A stretch of 64,000 nt of DNA from Bradyrhizobium diazoefficiens. GTDB taxonomy: Bacteria > Pseudomonadota > Alphaproteobacteria > Rhizobiales > Xanthobacteraceae. The first letter of the stretch is position 1. Every line of letters starts with the position of its first letter. A program made the translations under genes and the position numbers. Location: positions 682,001-746,000 of the forward strand of contig NZ_CP067102.1 in NCBI RefSeq assembly GCF_016616885.1, given 5' to 3'. Shown one piece after another: positions 50,777 to 60,610 of this stretch. Below the pieces are notes generated by a model. That model was not told the DNA's origin. It saw only the letters and a program-made list of their open reading frames with translations, and made no database searches.

Positions 50777-51562
50777 ATGCCCAAGCTGAAGCCGAGCGAG
50801 ACTGACGAGCGCAAGACAGATTTCGTCGAAGCCCTCGATCGCGGCCTGCGGCTGCTGCAATGCTTCGGCACCAACGCGGGTCCGATGACATTGAGCGATC
50901 TCGCTCGCGCCGCCGAGCTGCCGCGCGCCACCGCGCGGCGCATGCTGTTCACGCTCCAGCGCGGCGGCTTCGTCAGTGGCGACGGCAAACTGTTCTCGCT
51001 GACGCCGCATGTGCTGACCCTGGCGGCGTCCTATCTGCGCTCCAACCAGCTGGTCACGGTGCTGCAGCCAGTGCTCGATCGCGTCGCGATTGCGGCCAAC
51101 GAGATCTCCTCGCTCGCGGTGCTCGACGGCGACGACGTCGTGTTCGTCGCCCGCAGCAGCCCGGCCCGGATGTTCGCCGGCGGATTGGAAATCGGCTATC
51201 GGCTGCCGGCGTTCTGCACCTCGGTCGGCCGCGCTATGCTCGGCCAGCTCGGTGACGCCGATTGTCTCGCGCGCCTGAAGAAGATGAAGCGCGAGGCGCT
51301 GACGCTGGAGACCGTGACCGATGCCAAGACGCTGCTCGCGCGCATCGCCGCCGACCGCGCGCAGGGCTATTCGCTGGTCGACCGCGAGGCTGAGCCGCAT
51401 TTCCGCTCGATCTCGGTGCCGGTGCGCCGCTATGACGACGTGATCGTCGCCGCCATCAACATGGGCGCCCATGTCGATCGCGTGCCGGCGCAGGAACTGC
51501 TCGATCGCTTCCTGCCGCTGCTGCGCGAGGGCGCCGAGGCGGTGCGGTCGCAATTGCTGTAG
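50777..51562 (+). CDS. IclR-family regulator
   Basis: The 261-residue protein has an N-terminal winged helix (about 15-75; MTLSDLARAAELPRATARRML) and a C-terminal IclR effector domain with RLPAFCTSVGRAML and YSLVDREAEPHFRSISVPV. It resembles PcaR/PobR-type regulators of aromatic catabolism. It is divergent from the Rieske oxygenase and probably controls it. ATG 50777 gives the family N-terminus. Confidence 0.9.
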   Translation: MPKLKPSETDERKTDFVEALDRGLRLLQCFGTNAGPMTLSDLARAAELPRATARRMLFTLQRGGFVSGDGKLFSLTPHVLTLAASYLRSNQLVTVLQPVLDRVAIAANEISSLAVLDGDDVVFVARSSPARMFAGGLEIGYRLPAFCTSVGRAMLGQLGDADCLARLKKMKREALTLETVTDAKTLLARIAADRAQGYSLVDREAEPHFRSISVPVRRYDDVIVAAINMGAHVDRVPAQELLDRFLPLLREGAEAVRSQLL

Positions 51563-51639
51563 CTCACCCTACAACCGGCTTCGCTGATCCGAGCGAAAGC
51601 GCTATAATGCGGAAAATACCAGAAATCGAGGAGGACGCC

Positions 51640-51972
51640 ATGCAACACACCATGGTTCCCAGTGATCGCGTCGAGCGCGTCGCCGTTTACGGACGCGACG
51701 GCAGCAAGCTCGGCACGATCGAGCGATTGATGCTCGACAAGGTGAGCGGAACGGTCACTTACGCGGTCATCAAGACCGGCGGGCTGCTCGGCACTCGCCA
51801 TCATTATCCGGTGCAGTGGGGTGCGCTGAAATACGACCCCAGCCATCAGGCCTTCCAGGTCGCGCTGACGCTGGAGGAACTCAGCAGCGGCCCGTGCGAG
51901 TTCGACGGCGACGCATTCGACTGGGGCGACCGCTCGCAGCCCTACCCGCATCCGAACTACTGGTCGGTCTAG
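51640..51972 (+). CDS. PRC-barrel domain protein
   Basis: This 110-residue protein consists of one PRC-barrel: VERVAVYGRDGSKLGTIERL and VTYAVIKTGGLLG, ending in a proline-rich tail. Such proteins bind RNA or protein partners or sit in photosynthetic reaction centres; here no partner is apparent. GAGGAGGACGCC precedes the ATG. A TATAAT lies at 51603-51608, but without a clear -35. Confidence 0.8.
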   Translation: MQHTMVPSDRVERVAVYGRDGSKLGTIERLMLDKVSGTVTYAVIKTGGLLGTRHHYPVQWGALKYDPSHQAFQVALTLEELSSGPCEFDGDAFDWGDRSQPYPHPNYWSV

Positions 51973-51985
51973 TCGGGGGTGCGGC

Positions 51986-52420
51986 TCAGCCCGGCAGCGG
52001 CTCTTCGGCGACCTTGGGCCAATAGGTGCCAAAACTCCAAAGTCCGCCCTCGGGATCGCGGGCCGCGAAATCGCGGCTGCCATACTCGGTGTTGCGCAAT
52101 TCCATCTCGATCCGAGCGCCGGAGGCTTTGACCTTGTCGTGGAGCGCGTCGGGATCGTCGACCGCAAGATAGACTGCATCGGTCCGTCGCCCGCCGAGAT
52201 CGCCCACGAGCTTGGTGTACTCGTTGTCCCGATCCTGGCCGAGCATGAGGATCGACGAGCCGAACATCAGCTCGCCGTGGATGACCTTGCCGTCCCTCCG
52301 ATAGATCACGCGCTCGGTGAAGCCGAGCACGTCCTTCAGCCAGGTGATCATGGCCTCGGCGTCCCTGCAACGCATGGTGTGGTAGAGGCGCGGCGGTTCG
52401 TTGCCATTCTGCTGGTTCAT
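51986..52420 (-). CDS. VOC-superfamily (glyoxalase/PhnB-like) protein
   Basis: The 144-residue protein has the paired beta-alpha-beta-beta-beta modules of VOC proteins: MRCRDAEAMITWLKDVLGF at the start and RDPEGGLWSFGTYWP at the end. The metal-ligand pattern is incomplete, as in PhnB-like members. Function unknown. It converges with the PRC-barrel gene. Confidence 0.8.
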   Translation of the reverse strand: MNQQNGNEPPRLYHTMRCRDAEAMITWLKDVLGFTERVIYRRDGKVIHGELMFGSSILMLGQDRDNEYTKLVGDLGGRRTDAVYLAVDDPDALHDKVKASGARIEMELRNTEYGSRDFAARDPEGGLWSFGTYWPKVAEEPLPG

Positions 52421-52488
52421 GAAACTCTCCAGATCGTTTGCGCGACCAAGCTAGTCCCGTTCGCATCGGCCGGCTTGAACAAATGGGA

Positions 52489-52594
52489 CCTAGAGCTTCG
52501 GTTCTGATTAAATCAGAACCGAACCTCTAGATTTTTTTGTTTTGACGCGTTTTCTTCACGCGAACCAGCGTCCACTTCGCTCGAAAACGCTCTA
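52489..52594. repeat. Intergenic repeat, family A copy 2 (inverted relative to copy 1)
   Basis: Read on the minus strand it starts TAGAGCGTTTTCGAGCGAAG, runs through a GACGCGTTTT-type core (TTTTGACGCGTTTTC on the plus strand), then a TCTAGAG block and an inner hairpin (TTCTGATTaaATCAGAA). The first three bases are the stop codon of the AraC gene, just as copy 1 supplies the otsA stop. Confidence 0.8.
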
Positions 52595-53425
52595 TCCGCC
52601 GGCGTCGCGCAGCAGTCGTGGGTCTGCGCGTTCCAGCCGCGCCGCCCATCCGGTCGGGGTTTCGCCACAAAACACGCGGAAGTCGCGGGCAAGATGCGCC
52701 TGGTCGGCATAGCCTGCGTCCGCGGCGATGGCGGCCCAGCCGTCCACGGCCTCGGAGCGGGCGAGCCGGCAGGCGCGGTGAAAGCGCAGCATCTGCGCCA
52801 GCATCTTGGGCGCCACGCCGATCTCGTTGTGAAAGCGGCGGGTGAAATGCTTGCGGCTCCAGCCGATGTCGGCGGCGATGTCAGCGATCCGCGTCGAGCC
52901 CGCGCTCCGCCACAACATGTCGAGCGCCGAGGCAATTGCCGGCGACGGCTCATGCACGGCCCGACGCAGCACGAAGTCTTCCACGATCTCGAATCGCCGC
53001 TGCCATCCCGCAGCCTCGGCCACCTGGGCGGCAAGGCTTTCTCCAGCACGCCCCAGGACGTCGTCGAGGCCGACGATGCGCGCGGTCAGATCGGGCACCG
53101 CTCCGCCATAGAAGCGGTAGGCGCCGAGCGGAGTGAAATCAACCTGGACGCACTCGGCGCGGCCGTCCGACTCGATCAGGACGGGTCCGGGAAAAAGCCC
53201 GGCCGCAAAGCTCGGTCGACCGTCTTCACTCTTCGGCCGGCGGCCAAGCGCAATGCGGAATGGTGTTCCCAGGTTCACGAGTAAGGGCAACGCGAGCGGC
53301 GCCGCGTGCCGGAAGCCGGCCAAGCCAAGTCCACGTTCGCGGTAGAACGATATGCTGGACACCAGATGCGCAAGGTCCGGCGTGGCCGGCCGGCGGATGA
53401 CATCGGGAACTACGCTTGCGTCCAT
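52592..53425 (-). CDS. AraC-family regulator
   Basis: The 277-residue protein has an N-terminal effector domain (about 1-170) and a C-terminal pair of helix-turn-helices (about 175-275; RIADIAADIGWSRKHFTRRF and AIAADAGYADQAHLARDF). ATG 53425 is chosen; ATG 53455 is also possible. It is upstream of the VOC gene on the same strand with the family A repeat between them. Its stop lies at the repeat boundary. Confidence 0.87.
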   Translation of the reverse strand: MDASVVPDVIRRPATPDLAHLVSSISFYRERGLGLAGFRHAAPLALPLLVNLGTPFRIALGRRPKSEDGRPSFAAGLFPGPVLIESDGRAECVQVDFTPLGAYRFYGGAVPDLTARIVGLDDVLGRAGESLAAQVAEAAGWQRRFEIVEDFVLRRAVHEPSPAIASALDMLWRSAGSTRIADIAADIGWSRKHFTRRFHNEIGVAPKMLAQMLRFHRACRLARSEAVDGWAAIAADAGYADQAHLARDFRVFCGETPTGWAARLERADPRLLRDAGG

Positions 53426-53533
53426 CGCATGTCTCACTGCTTTGGCGCGTAACATAGCGATGCGGGCGCGCGTGACCAAGGGCACGCAGCGCAACGCTGC
53501 TTCAGCGATCCCGACGAGGCGAGAGCAATTGCA

Positions 53534-54442
53534 CTACAGCGCCACGCTGCGCAAGCCGAAGCTGCGGGCCTCGTTCTGCAGCACCGGGCGCACCGCGTCG
53601 ATCAGCCGGGCTGCTGCTGCGTCGACCGACAGCCCCGCCGTATCTACCACCGCCGTCGCGCGTGCATAGAGCGGCTCGCGGCTGAGCAAGATGTTGCGCA
53701 GCTCGGCCATCGCGGAGCGGTCATCCGCCATCGGGCGGAGATCGCCCTGGCGGCGGACGCGGGCCATGTGCTCTTCGGGCTCGGCCTTCAGCCAGATCGT
53801 GTAGAACGACGACAGGATCTGGTCGAAGGTCAGCGGCTCGGAGACGATGCCGCCGCCGGTTGCGAGCACCATCAGCTCGTTGCGTGCGAGCAGCTGTTGC
53901 AGCGCGGCCTGCTCCATGCGGCGAAAGCCTTCCTGGCCGTAGAGTGCGATGATCTCGGCGACCGAGAGGCCGTTCTGCTGCTCGACCTCCTTGTTGAGCT
54001 CGACAAAGCTCCAGCCGATCTTTTTCGCCAGCATTCTTCCCAGCGTCGATTTGCCGGCGCCGCGCAGGCCGATCAGTGCGATACCGCAGAACGGGGCGCG
54101 TCGGGGCGCGGAGGCACTGCCCCCGGCAAGCAGATCCTTGGCTTGCGCGATTTGCGCCGGCGTTGCCTTGCGCAGCAGGTCGCGAAACATCTGCCAGTCC
54201 GGCGTCGGATCGGCGGAGGGAAGCAGGTCTTCCAGATGCGCGCCCATCGCGTCGGAGACGCGGCGCAGCAGCACGATCGAGACGTTGCCCTTGCCGCTCT
54301 CGAGTTGCGCGATGTAGCGCTCCGAAATTCCTGATACCTTGGCGAGCACCTTGCGCGACATGCCGCGCAGCGCGCGCATGGTGCGCACGCGCTGGCCGAG
54401 CTGTTCGAGAAAGCGGGATTCGGCGTCGGGACTGTCGGTCAT
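53534..54442 (-). CDS. boxR: BoxR: XRE helix-turn-helix fused to shikimate-kinase-like domain
   Basis: This 302-residue repressor of the aerobic benzoyl-CoA genes has an N-terminal XRE domain (about 15-75; LAKVSGISERYIAQLESGKG), a linker, and a shikimate-kinase-like domain (about 118-290, P-loop GLRGAGKST). In the related BzdR this second domain binds benzoyl-CoA rather than acting as a kinase. It is divergent from the ligase gene, and the intergenic region contains several dyads. It belongs to the box cluster that follows. Confidence 0.9.
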   Translation of the reverse strand: MTDSPDAESRFLEQLGQRVRTMRALRGMSRKVLAKVSGISERYIAQLESGKGNVSIVLLRRVSDAMGAHLEDLLPSADPTPDWQMFRDLLRKATPAQIAQAKDLLAGGSASAPRRAPFCGIALIGLRGAGKSTLGRMLAKKIGWSFVELNKEVEQQNGLSVAEIIALYGQEGFRRMEQAALQQLLARNELMVLATGGGIVSEPLTFDQILSSFYTIWLKAEPEEHMARVRRQGDLRPMADDRSAMAELRNILLSREPLYARATAVVDTAGLSVDAAAARLIDAVRPVLQNEARSFGLRSVAL

Positions 54443-54580
54443 GAGCCTTCTTTAGCGGATGCCTTCTTTAAAGGAGGTCCTGCGGCGCGTTTTAATGAAA
54501 CATAATGCCTGCTGGCATTGACAGCAAGCTGTCACAGTGTCTTTCTATGAATTATAATTCTAAATTCGGGGGAGACGACC
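54443..54580. promoter_or_regulatory. Divergent boxR-ligase control region
   Basis: Several elements are packed into 138 bp. A 10-bp direct repeat GCCTTCTTTA lies at 54445 and 54461, covering the boxR ribosome binding site. AATGCC-tgct-GGCATT is at 54504-54519 and TGACAGC-aa-GCTGTCA at 54519-54534. A TATAAT at 54553 is a possible -10 for the ligase gene. Segment 54495-54510 resembles the 16-bp boxC motif with three mismatches. Confidence 0.5.
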
Positions 54581-56122
54581 GTGAGCGAGGGATCCTATAA
54601 CGCGGTGACCTGGCTGCTCGACCGTAACGTCGAGGAGGGCCGTGGCAACAAGATCGTGTTCGACGACACCGTCTCGCGGCTCACCTATGGCGAGCTCCAG
54701 CGTGAGACCCGCCGCGCCGCCAACATGCTGCGCCGTCTCGGCGTCCGCCGCGAAGAGCGCGTGGCGATGATCATGCTGGATACGGTCGATTTCCCGATCG
54801 TGTTTCTGGGCGCGATCCGCGCCGGCATCGTGCCGGTGCCTCTCAACACGCTGCTGACTGCGGACCAGTACGCCTACATCCTCGCCGACTGCCGCGCGCG
54901 CGTGCTGTTCGTCTCGGAAGCGCTCTATCCCGTCATCAAGGACGTGGTTGGCCGCATGCCGGATCTCGAGCATGTCGTCGTGTCCGGCGCCAAGCAGAAC
55001 GGCCACAGGCAGCTCGCCGAGGAGATCTCGGGCGAGAGCGATCAGTTCGCCACCGCTGCCACGCATCCGGACGAGCCGGCGTTCTGGCTCTATTCGTCCG
55101 GCTCGACCGGCATGCCCAAAGGCGTGCGCCACATCCATTCGAATCTGCAGGCGACGGCGGACACTTATGCGAAGCAGGTGCTCGGCATCCGCGAGAACGA
55201 CATCGGCCTCTCCGCGGCAAAGCTGTTCTTCGCCTATGGCCTTGGCAATGCGCTGACCTTCCCGATGTCGGTCGGCGCCACCACGATCCTGAACAGCGAG
55301 CGGCCGACCCCGGCGCGCATGTTCGACCTGATGAACAAGTACAAGCCGTCGATCTTTTACGGCGTGCCGACGCTGTTTGCGGCGATGCTCAACGACGAGG
55401 CGATGAAGAGCGAGCGTGGCGGCGGCGCCTTGCGCATCTGCACCTCGGCCGGCGAGGCGCTGCCGGAGTCCGTCGGCAATAGTTGGAAATCACGCTTCGG
55501 CGTCGACATTCTCGACGGCGTCGGGTCGACTGAACTGCTGCACATCTTTCTCTCGAATGCGCCGGGCGACATCAAATACGGCTCGTCCGGCAAGCCGGTG
55601 CCGGGCTATGCGGTGCGGCTCGTCAACGAGGCTGGGCAGGATGTGGCCGACGGGGAGGTCGGCGAGCTCCTGGTCGATGCGCCCTCGGCCGGCGAAGGTT
55701 ACTGGAACCAGCGCCATAAGAGCCGCCGCACCTTTGAGGGACCGTGGACCCGCACCGGCGACAAATATGTCCGCGACGCTGACGGCCGTTACACCTTCTG
55801 CGGTCGCGCCGACGACATGTTCAAGGTCTCCGGCATCTGGGTCTCGCCCTTCGAGGTCGAGAGCGCGCTGATCACGCATCCGGCCGTGCTGGAAGCCGCC
55901 GTCGTGCCCGAGGCCGATCCGGAAGGGTTGCTGAAGCCGAAAGCGTTCGTCGTGCTTCGTCCGGGCGTGAAGACGGCGAATCTGCAGGAGATGCTGAAGG
56001 AGCACGTCAAGCAGAAGATCGGCCCGTGGAAATATCCGCGCTGGATCGACGTGGTGGAGTCGCTGCCGAAGACCGCGACGGGGAAGATCCAGCGGTTCAA
56101 GCTGCGGGAAGGGGCGAATTGA
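54581..56122 (+). CDS. bclA: Benzoate-CoA ligase
   Basis: The 513-residue adenylate-forming ligase converts benzoate, ATP and CoA to benzoyl-CoA, the entry step of the box route. The P-loop is YSSGSTGMPKG; GVGSTELLHIF, GRADDMFKVSGIWVSP and the catalytic lysine in PKTATGKIQRFKL are present. Length and motifs match benzoate-CoA ligases. GTG start at 54581, preceded by GGGGGAGA. Confidence 0.92.
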   Translation: MSEGSYNAVTWLLDRNVEEGRGNKIVFDDTVSRLTYGELQRETRRAANMLRRLGVRREERVAMIMLDTVDFPIVFLGAIRAGIVPVPLNTLLTADQYAYILADCRARVLFVSEALYPVIKDVVGRMPDLEHVVVSGAKQNGHRQLAEEISGESDQFATAATHPDEPAFWLYSSGSTGMPKGVRHIHSNLQATADTYAKQVLGIRENDIGLSAAKLFFAYGLGNALTFPMSVGATTILNSERPTPARMFDLMNKYKPSIFYGVPTLFAAMLNDEAMKSERGGGALRICTSAGEALPESVGNSWKSRFGVDILDGVGSTELLHIFLSNAPGDIKYGSSGKPVPGYAVRLVNEAGQDVADGEVGELLVDAPSAGEGYWNQRHKSRRTFEGPWTRTGDKYVRDADGRYTFCGRADDMFKVSGIWVSPFEVESALITHPAVLEAAVVPEADPEGLLKPKAFVVLRPGVKTANLQEMLKEHVKQKIGPWKYPRWIDVVESLPKTATGKIQRFKLREGAN

Positions 56123-56129
56123 GCGGATC

Positions 56130-56231
56130 CGTCATTCCGGGGCGCGCGAAGCGCGAACCCGGAATCTCGAGCTAAAGACTGCAATGTCGAGATTCCGGAT
56201 CAGCTCGCGTTGCGAGCTGTCCGGAATGACG
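56130..56231. repeat. Palindromic repeat, family D, between ligase and hydrolase genes
   Basis: CGTCATTCCGG at 56130-56140 pairs with CCGGAATGACG at 56221-56231, with inner pairs (CCGGAATCTCGA with TCGAGATTCCGG). It is another repeat within a probable operon. Confidence 0.75.
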
Positions 56232-56251
56232 GAATGGATGGAAATGACAGC

Positions 56252-57070
56252 ATGACCAACCTCGCCCCCACCGGCTTCCTCAGCATTGGCACGGCCAGCC
56301 TCGAATACAAATGGCTGGCGCCGCTAGTCCCCGACGCGCCGACCATCGTCATGTTGCATGAAGGCCTCGGCTCCGTCGGTCTGTGGAACGACTTTCCGGA
56401 GAAACTGCAGCAGGCCACCGGCACCGGCATCTTCGTCTATTCGCGCGCAGGTTATGGCCAGTCGAGCCCGGTCGCGCTGCCGCGGCCGCTCGACTACATG
56501 CAGCGCGAGGCGCTCGACGTGCTGCCGAAAGTGCTGGATGCGATTGGCTTCAAGCGCGGCCTCCTGCTCGGCCATTCCGACGGCGGCTCGATCGCTGCGA
56601 TCTATGCCGGCGCGCATCAGGATCATCGCCTGCAAGGCATCGCGCTGATCGCGCCGCATTTCATCGTCGAGGACATCTCGGTGACATCGATCGCCGCGAT
56701 CAAAACGACGTATGAGACCACCGACCTCAAGCCAAAGCTCGCGCGCTGGCACAAGGACGTCGACAACGCCTTCTACGGCTGGAACGGCGCCTGGCTCGAT
56801 CCAAAATTCCGAGACTGGGACATCTCCGAATACCTCGCCTATATCCGCGTCCCCGTCATGGTCGTGCAAGGCGTGGACGACCAATATGGCACTCTGCGTC
56901 AGGTCGAGATTGCGCGGGAGGAATGTTACTGCCCAGTCGACGTGGAAGTCATTTCAGGCGCGGGGCATTCCCCGCATCGTGACGCGCCCGCAGCGACGCT
57001 TGACGCGATCGAGCAATTCGCAAGGGCGGCTCTGCGCGACGATCAAGGGCTGCAGGGACGCGCCGCGTGA
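56252..57070 (+). CDS. Alpha/beta hydrolase in the box cluster
   Basis: The 272-residue protein has the nucleophile elbow GHSDGGS (serine near residue 112), aspartate in VQGVDDQYG and histidine in ISGAGHSPH, so the triad is complete. In benzoate clusters such hydrolases may open lactones or cleave stalled CoA thioesters, but the role here is not shown. It is between the ligase and boxC. ATG 56252 is chosen; upstream starts fall in the repeat. Confidence 0.8.
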   Translation: MTNLAPTGFLSIGTASLEYKWLAPLVPDAPTIVMLHEGLGSVGLWNDFPEKLQQATGTGIFVYSRAGYGQSSPVALPRPLDYMQREALDVLPKVLDAIGFKRGLLLGHSDGGSIAAIYAGAHQDHRLQGIALIAPHFIVEDISVTSIAAIKTTYETTDLKPKLARWHKDVDNAFYGWNGAWLDPKFRDWDISEYLAYIRVPVMVVQGVDDQYGTLRQVEIAREECYCPVDVEVISGAGHSPHRDAPAATLDAIEQFARAALRDDQGLQGRAA

Positions 57071-57092
57071 GCTTGCGGCCGTCCCAATCTTC

Positions 57093-57108
57093 ATGAAACA
57101 AAGTGCAT
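57093..57108. promoter_or_regulatory. 16-bp motif upstream of boxC, putative BoxR site
   Basis: ATGAAACAAAGTGCAT shares 15 of 16 bases with 43539-43554, upstream of the second livHMGF. It contains one TGCA box. Confidence 0.55.
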
Positions 57109-57143
57109 ACCGCATCCGTTAATGACTAGACGCGCCCAAAAAT

Positions 57144-57159
57144 ATGCACTATTGTGCAT
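57144..57159. promoter_or_regulatory. ATGCAC-tatt-GTGCAT dyad upstream of boxC
   Basis: The arms are perfect (57144-57149 and 57154-57159) and place two TGCA boxes exactly 10 bp apart (57145 and 57155). The dyad lies 37 bp before boxC and is a good candidate operator for BoxR. Confidence 0.6.
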
Positions 57160-57195
57160 CTAACGGTAAAACCAAGACAAGCTCAAGGGTGGCCC

Positions 57196-58884
57196 ATGGC
57201 CGGGGAAGATCGGCGCCTCGCAGGCGGCGCGACATTCATCGATTTCCAGACCGAACCGTCCCGCTACAAGCACTGGAAGCTGGCGGTCGACGGGGACGTC
57301 GCGACGCTGACCATGGACGTCGACGAGAATGGCGGCCTGTTCGAGGGCTATCTGCTCAAGCTCAATTCCTACGATCTCGGCGTCGACATCGAGCTCGCGG
57401 ACGTGGTCCAGCGGCTGCGCTTCGAGCATCCCGAGGTGAAGGTCGTGGTGATGCGCTCGGCCAAGAACCGTGTGTTCTGCGCCGGCGCCAACATCCGCAT
57501 GCTCGCGGGCTCGACCCACGCCCACAAGGTGAACTTTTGCAAGTTCACCAACGAGACCCGCAACGGCATGGAGGATTCCAGCGAGAATTCCGGCCAGCGC
57601 TTCATCACCGTGGTGAACGGCTCCGCCGCCGGCGGCGGCTATGAGCTGGCGCTCGCGACCGATCACATCATCCTCGCCGACGATGGCGCCTCTGCTGTCG
57701 CGCTGCCCGAAGTGCCGCTGCTCGCAGTGCTGCCCGGCACCGGCGGTCTCACCCGCGTCGTCGACAAGCGCAAGGTGCGCCGCGACCACGCCGATTTCTT
57801 CTGCACCATCGAGGAAGGCGTCAAGGGCAAGCGCGCCGTGCAGTGGCGTCTCGTTGACGAGATCGCGCCGAACTCCAAGTTGGAATCAAAGATCGCCGAG
57901 CGCGCCAAGGAATTCGCGGCAGCTTCCAAGCGCAAGGGCAGCGGCAAGGGCGTTGCGCTGACGCCGCTCAAGCGCGTCATCGACCAAACCAGCATCCGCT
58001 ACGGCTTCGTCATGGTCGATGTCGACCGCGCCGCGCGCATCGCCTCCATCTCGATCAAGGCGCCGGAGACGGCGCCGCCTGCCGACATCGACGGCATGAT
58101 GGCACAGGGCGCGTCGTTCTGGCCGCTGCAGGTCGCGCGCGAGCTCGACGATGCCATCCTGCATCTGCGCATCAACGAGCTCGAGATCGCCATGCTGGTG
58201 TTCAAGAGCCATGGCGATCGCGCCCAGGTGCTCGCATCCGATGCTTTCCTCGAAACTCACAAGGCGCACTGGCTGGTCAACGAGATCCGCCATTACTGGA
58301 AGCGCGTGCTCAAGCGCATCGACGTGACCTCGCGCACGCTGGTGACGCTGGTCGAGCCCGGCTCCTGCTTCGCCGGCACGCTCGCCGAGCTCGTCTTCGC
58401 CGCCGACCGCTCCTACATGCTGATCGGCACGCGCCAGGGCGACAACCAGCCGCCGCCGTCGATCGAGCTGTCGGCGATGAATTTCGGTCCGTATCCGATG
58501 AGCCACGGCCTGACGCGGCTGGAGTCGCGCTTCCAGGCCGATCCGGCGGATGTGGAGCGAGCGGAAGCCACGCTCGGCACCGCGCTCGACGCCGAGCAGG
58601 CCGAGGAGCTCGGCCTCGTCACCTTCGCACTCGACGACATCGATTGGGACGACGAGGTTCGCGTCTTCCTGGAGGAACGCGCGAGCTTCTCGCCCGACAG
58701 CCTCACCGGCATGGAAGCGAGCCTGCGCTTCGTCGGCCCGGAGACGATGGAATCGAAAATCTTCTCGCGGCTCACCGCGTGGCAGAACTGGATCTTCCAA
58801 CGTCCGAACGCCGTCGGCGAAGAAGGCGCGCTCCGCCGCTACGGCAGCGGCCAGAAGCCGAAATTCGATATGACGAGAGTGTAG
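57196..58884 (+). CDS. boxC: Benzoyl-CoA-dihydrodiol lyase (BoxC)
   Basis: The 562-residue enzyme of the crotonase superfamily opens the ring of the benzoyl-CoA epoxide/diol, giving 3,4-dehydroadipyl-CoA semialdehyde and formate. It has two crotonase-like halves; the first carries VFCAGANIRMLAGS and NGSAAGGGYELALATD, the second ends with RRYGSGQKPKFDMTRV. Length is normal. ATG 57196 is chosen from the family N-terminus (MAGEDRRLAGG). Upstream lies a TGCA dyad. Confidence 0.93.
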   Translation: MAGEDRRLAGGATFIDFQTEPSRYKHWKLAVDGDVATLTMDVDENGGLFEGYLLKLNSYDLGVDIELADVVQRLRFEHPEVKVVVMRSAKNRVFCAGANIRMLAGSTHAHKVNFCKFTNETRNGMEDSSENSGQRFITVVNGSAAGGGYELALATDHIILADDGASAVALPEVPLLAVLPGTGGLTRVVDKRKVRRDHADFFCTIEEGVKGKRAVQWRLVDEIAPNSKLESKIAERAKEFAAASKRKGSGKGVALTPLKRVIDQTSIRYGFVMVDVDRAARIASISIKAPETAPPADIDGMMAQGASFWPLQVARELDDAILHLRINELEIAMLVFKSHGDRAQVLASDAFLETHKAHWLVNEIRHYWKRVLKRIDVTSRTLVTLVEPGSCFAGTLAELVFAADRSYMLIGTRQGDNQPPPSIELSAMNFGPYPMSHGLTRLESRFQADPADVERAEATLGTALDAEQAEELGLVTFALDDIDWDDEVRVFLEERASFSPDSLTGMEASLRFVGPETMESKIFSRLTAWQNWIFQRPNAVGEEGALRRYGSGQKPKFDMTRV

Positions 58885-58947
58885 CGAATAGGGAGTGGCG
58901 AATGGCGAACAGGGATCTCATTCGCTACTCGCCATTCGCCATTCGTG
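58883..58947. repeat. Intercistronic hairpin repeat, family B, between boxC and boxB
   Basis: Left arm 58883-58912 (AGCGAATAGGGAGTGGCG type) and right arm 58922-58946 pair over about 25 bp. It belongs to the same family as 17009-17103 and again separates two genes of one operon. Confidence 0.75.
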
Positions 58948-58985
58948 ACCCTTCAAACGAGTAAGTGCCCCACGGGAGGTCCACC

Positions 58986-60431
<1,446 letters not shown>

Positions 60432-60610
60432 GGGCTGCTCGCGAGACGCGACGGCCGCGCCTTACGAAGACTGTCATCACCCGCGAAAGCGGGTGATCCA
60501 GTACTCCGAGGCAGTAGTGATTAAGCCGAAGGGCCGCGGCGTACTGGATGCCCGCCTCCGCGGGGCATGACAGCGGAGTGTGAGGTGCGGTCTTTACCGA
60601 ACCGCGCCGC
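60432..60610. other. Gap after boxB with composite hairpin repeat
   Basis: Most of this gap is an element from CTGTCAT (60471-60477) to ATGACAG (60567-60573), with an inner CATCACCCGCgaaaGCGGGTGATCC hairpin and CCAGTAC/GTACTGG arms. No gene is visible. It may end transcription of the box and SDR units, which converge here. Confidence 0.65.

Noticed and set aside
51580..51608. Sigma-70 promoter for the PRC-barrel gene
   Set aside because: A TATAAT is present at 51603 but the matching -35 (TTCGCT) is weak, so it is not listed as a feature.
54518..54523. TTGACA as -35 of the benzoate-CoA ligase promoter
   Set aside because: The TATAAT at 54553 is 29 bp away, too far for a sigma-70 promoter, and the TTGACA is part of two palindromes.
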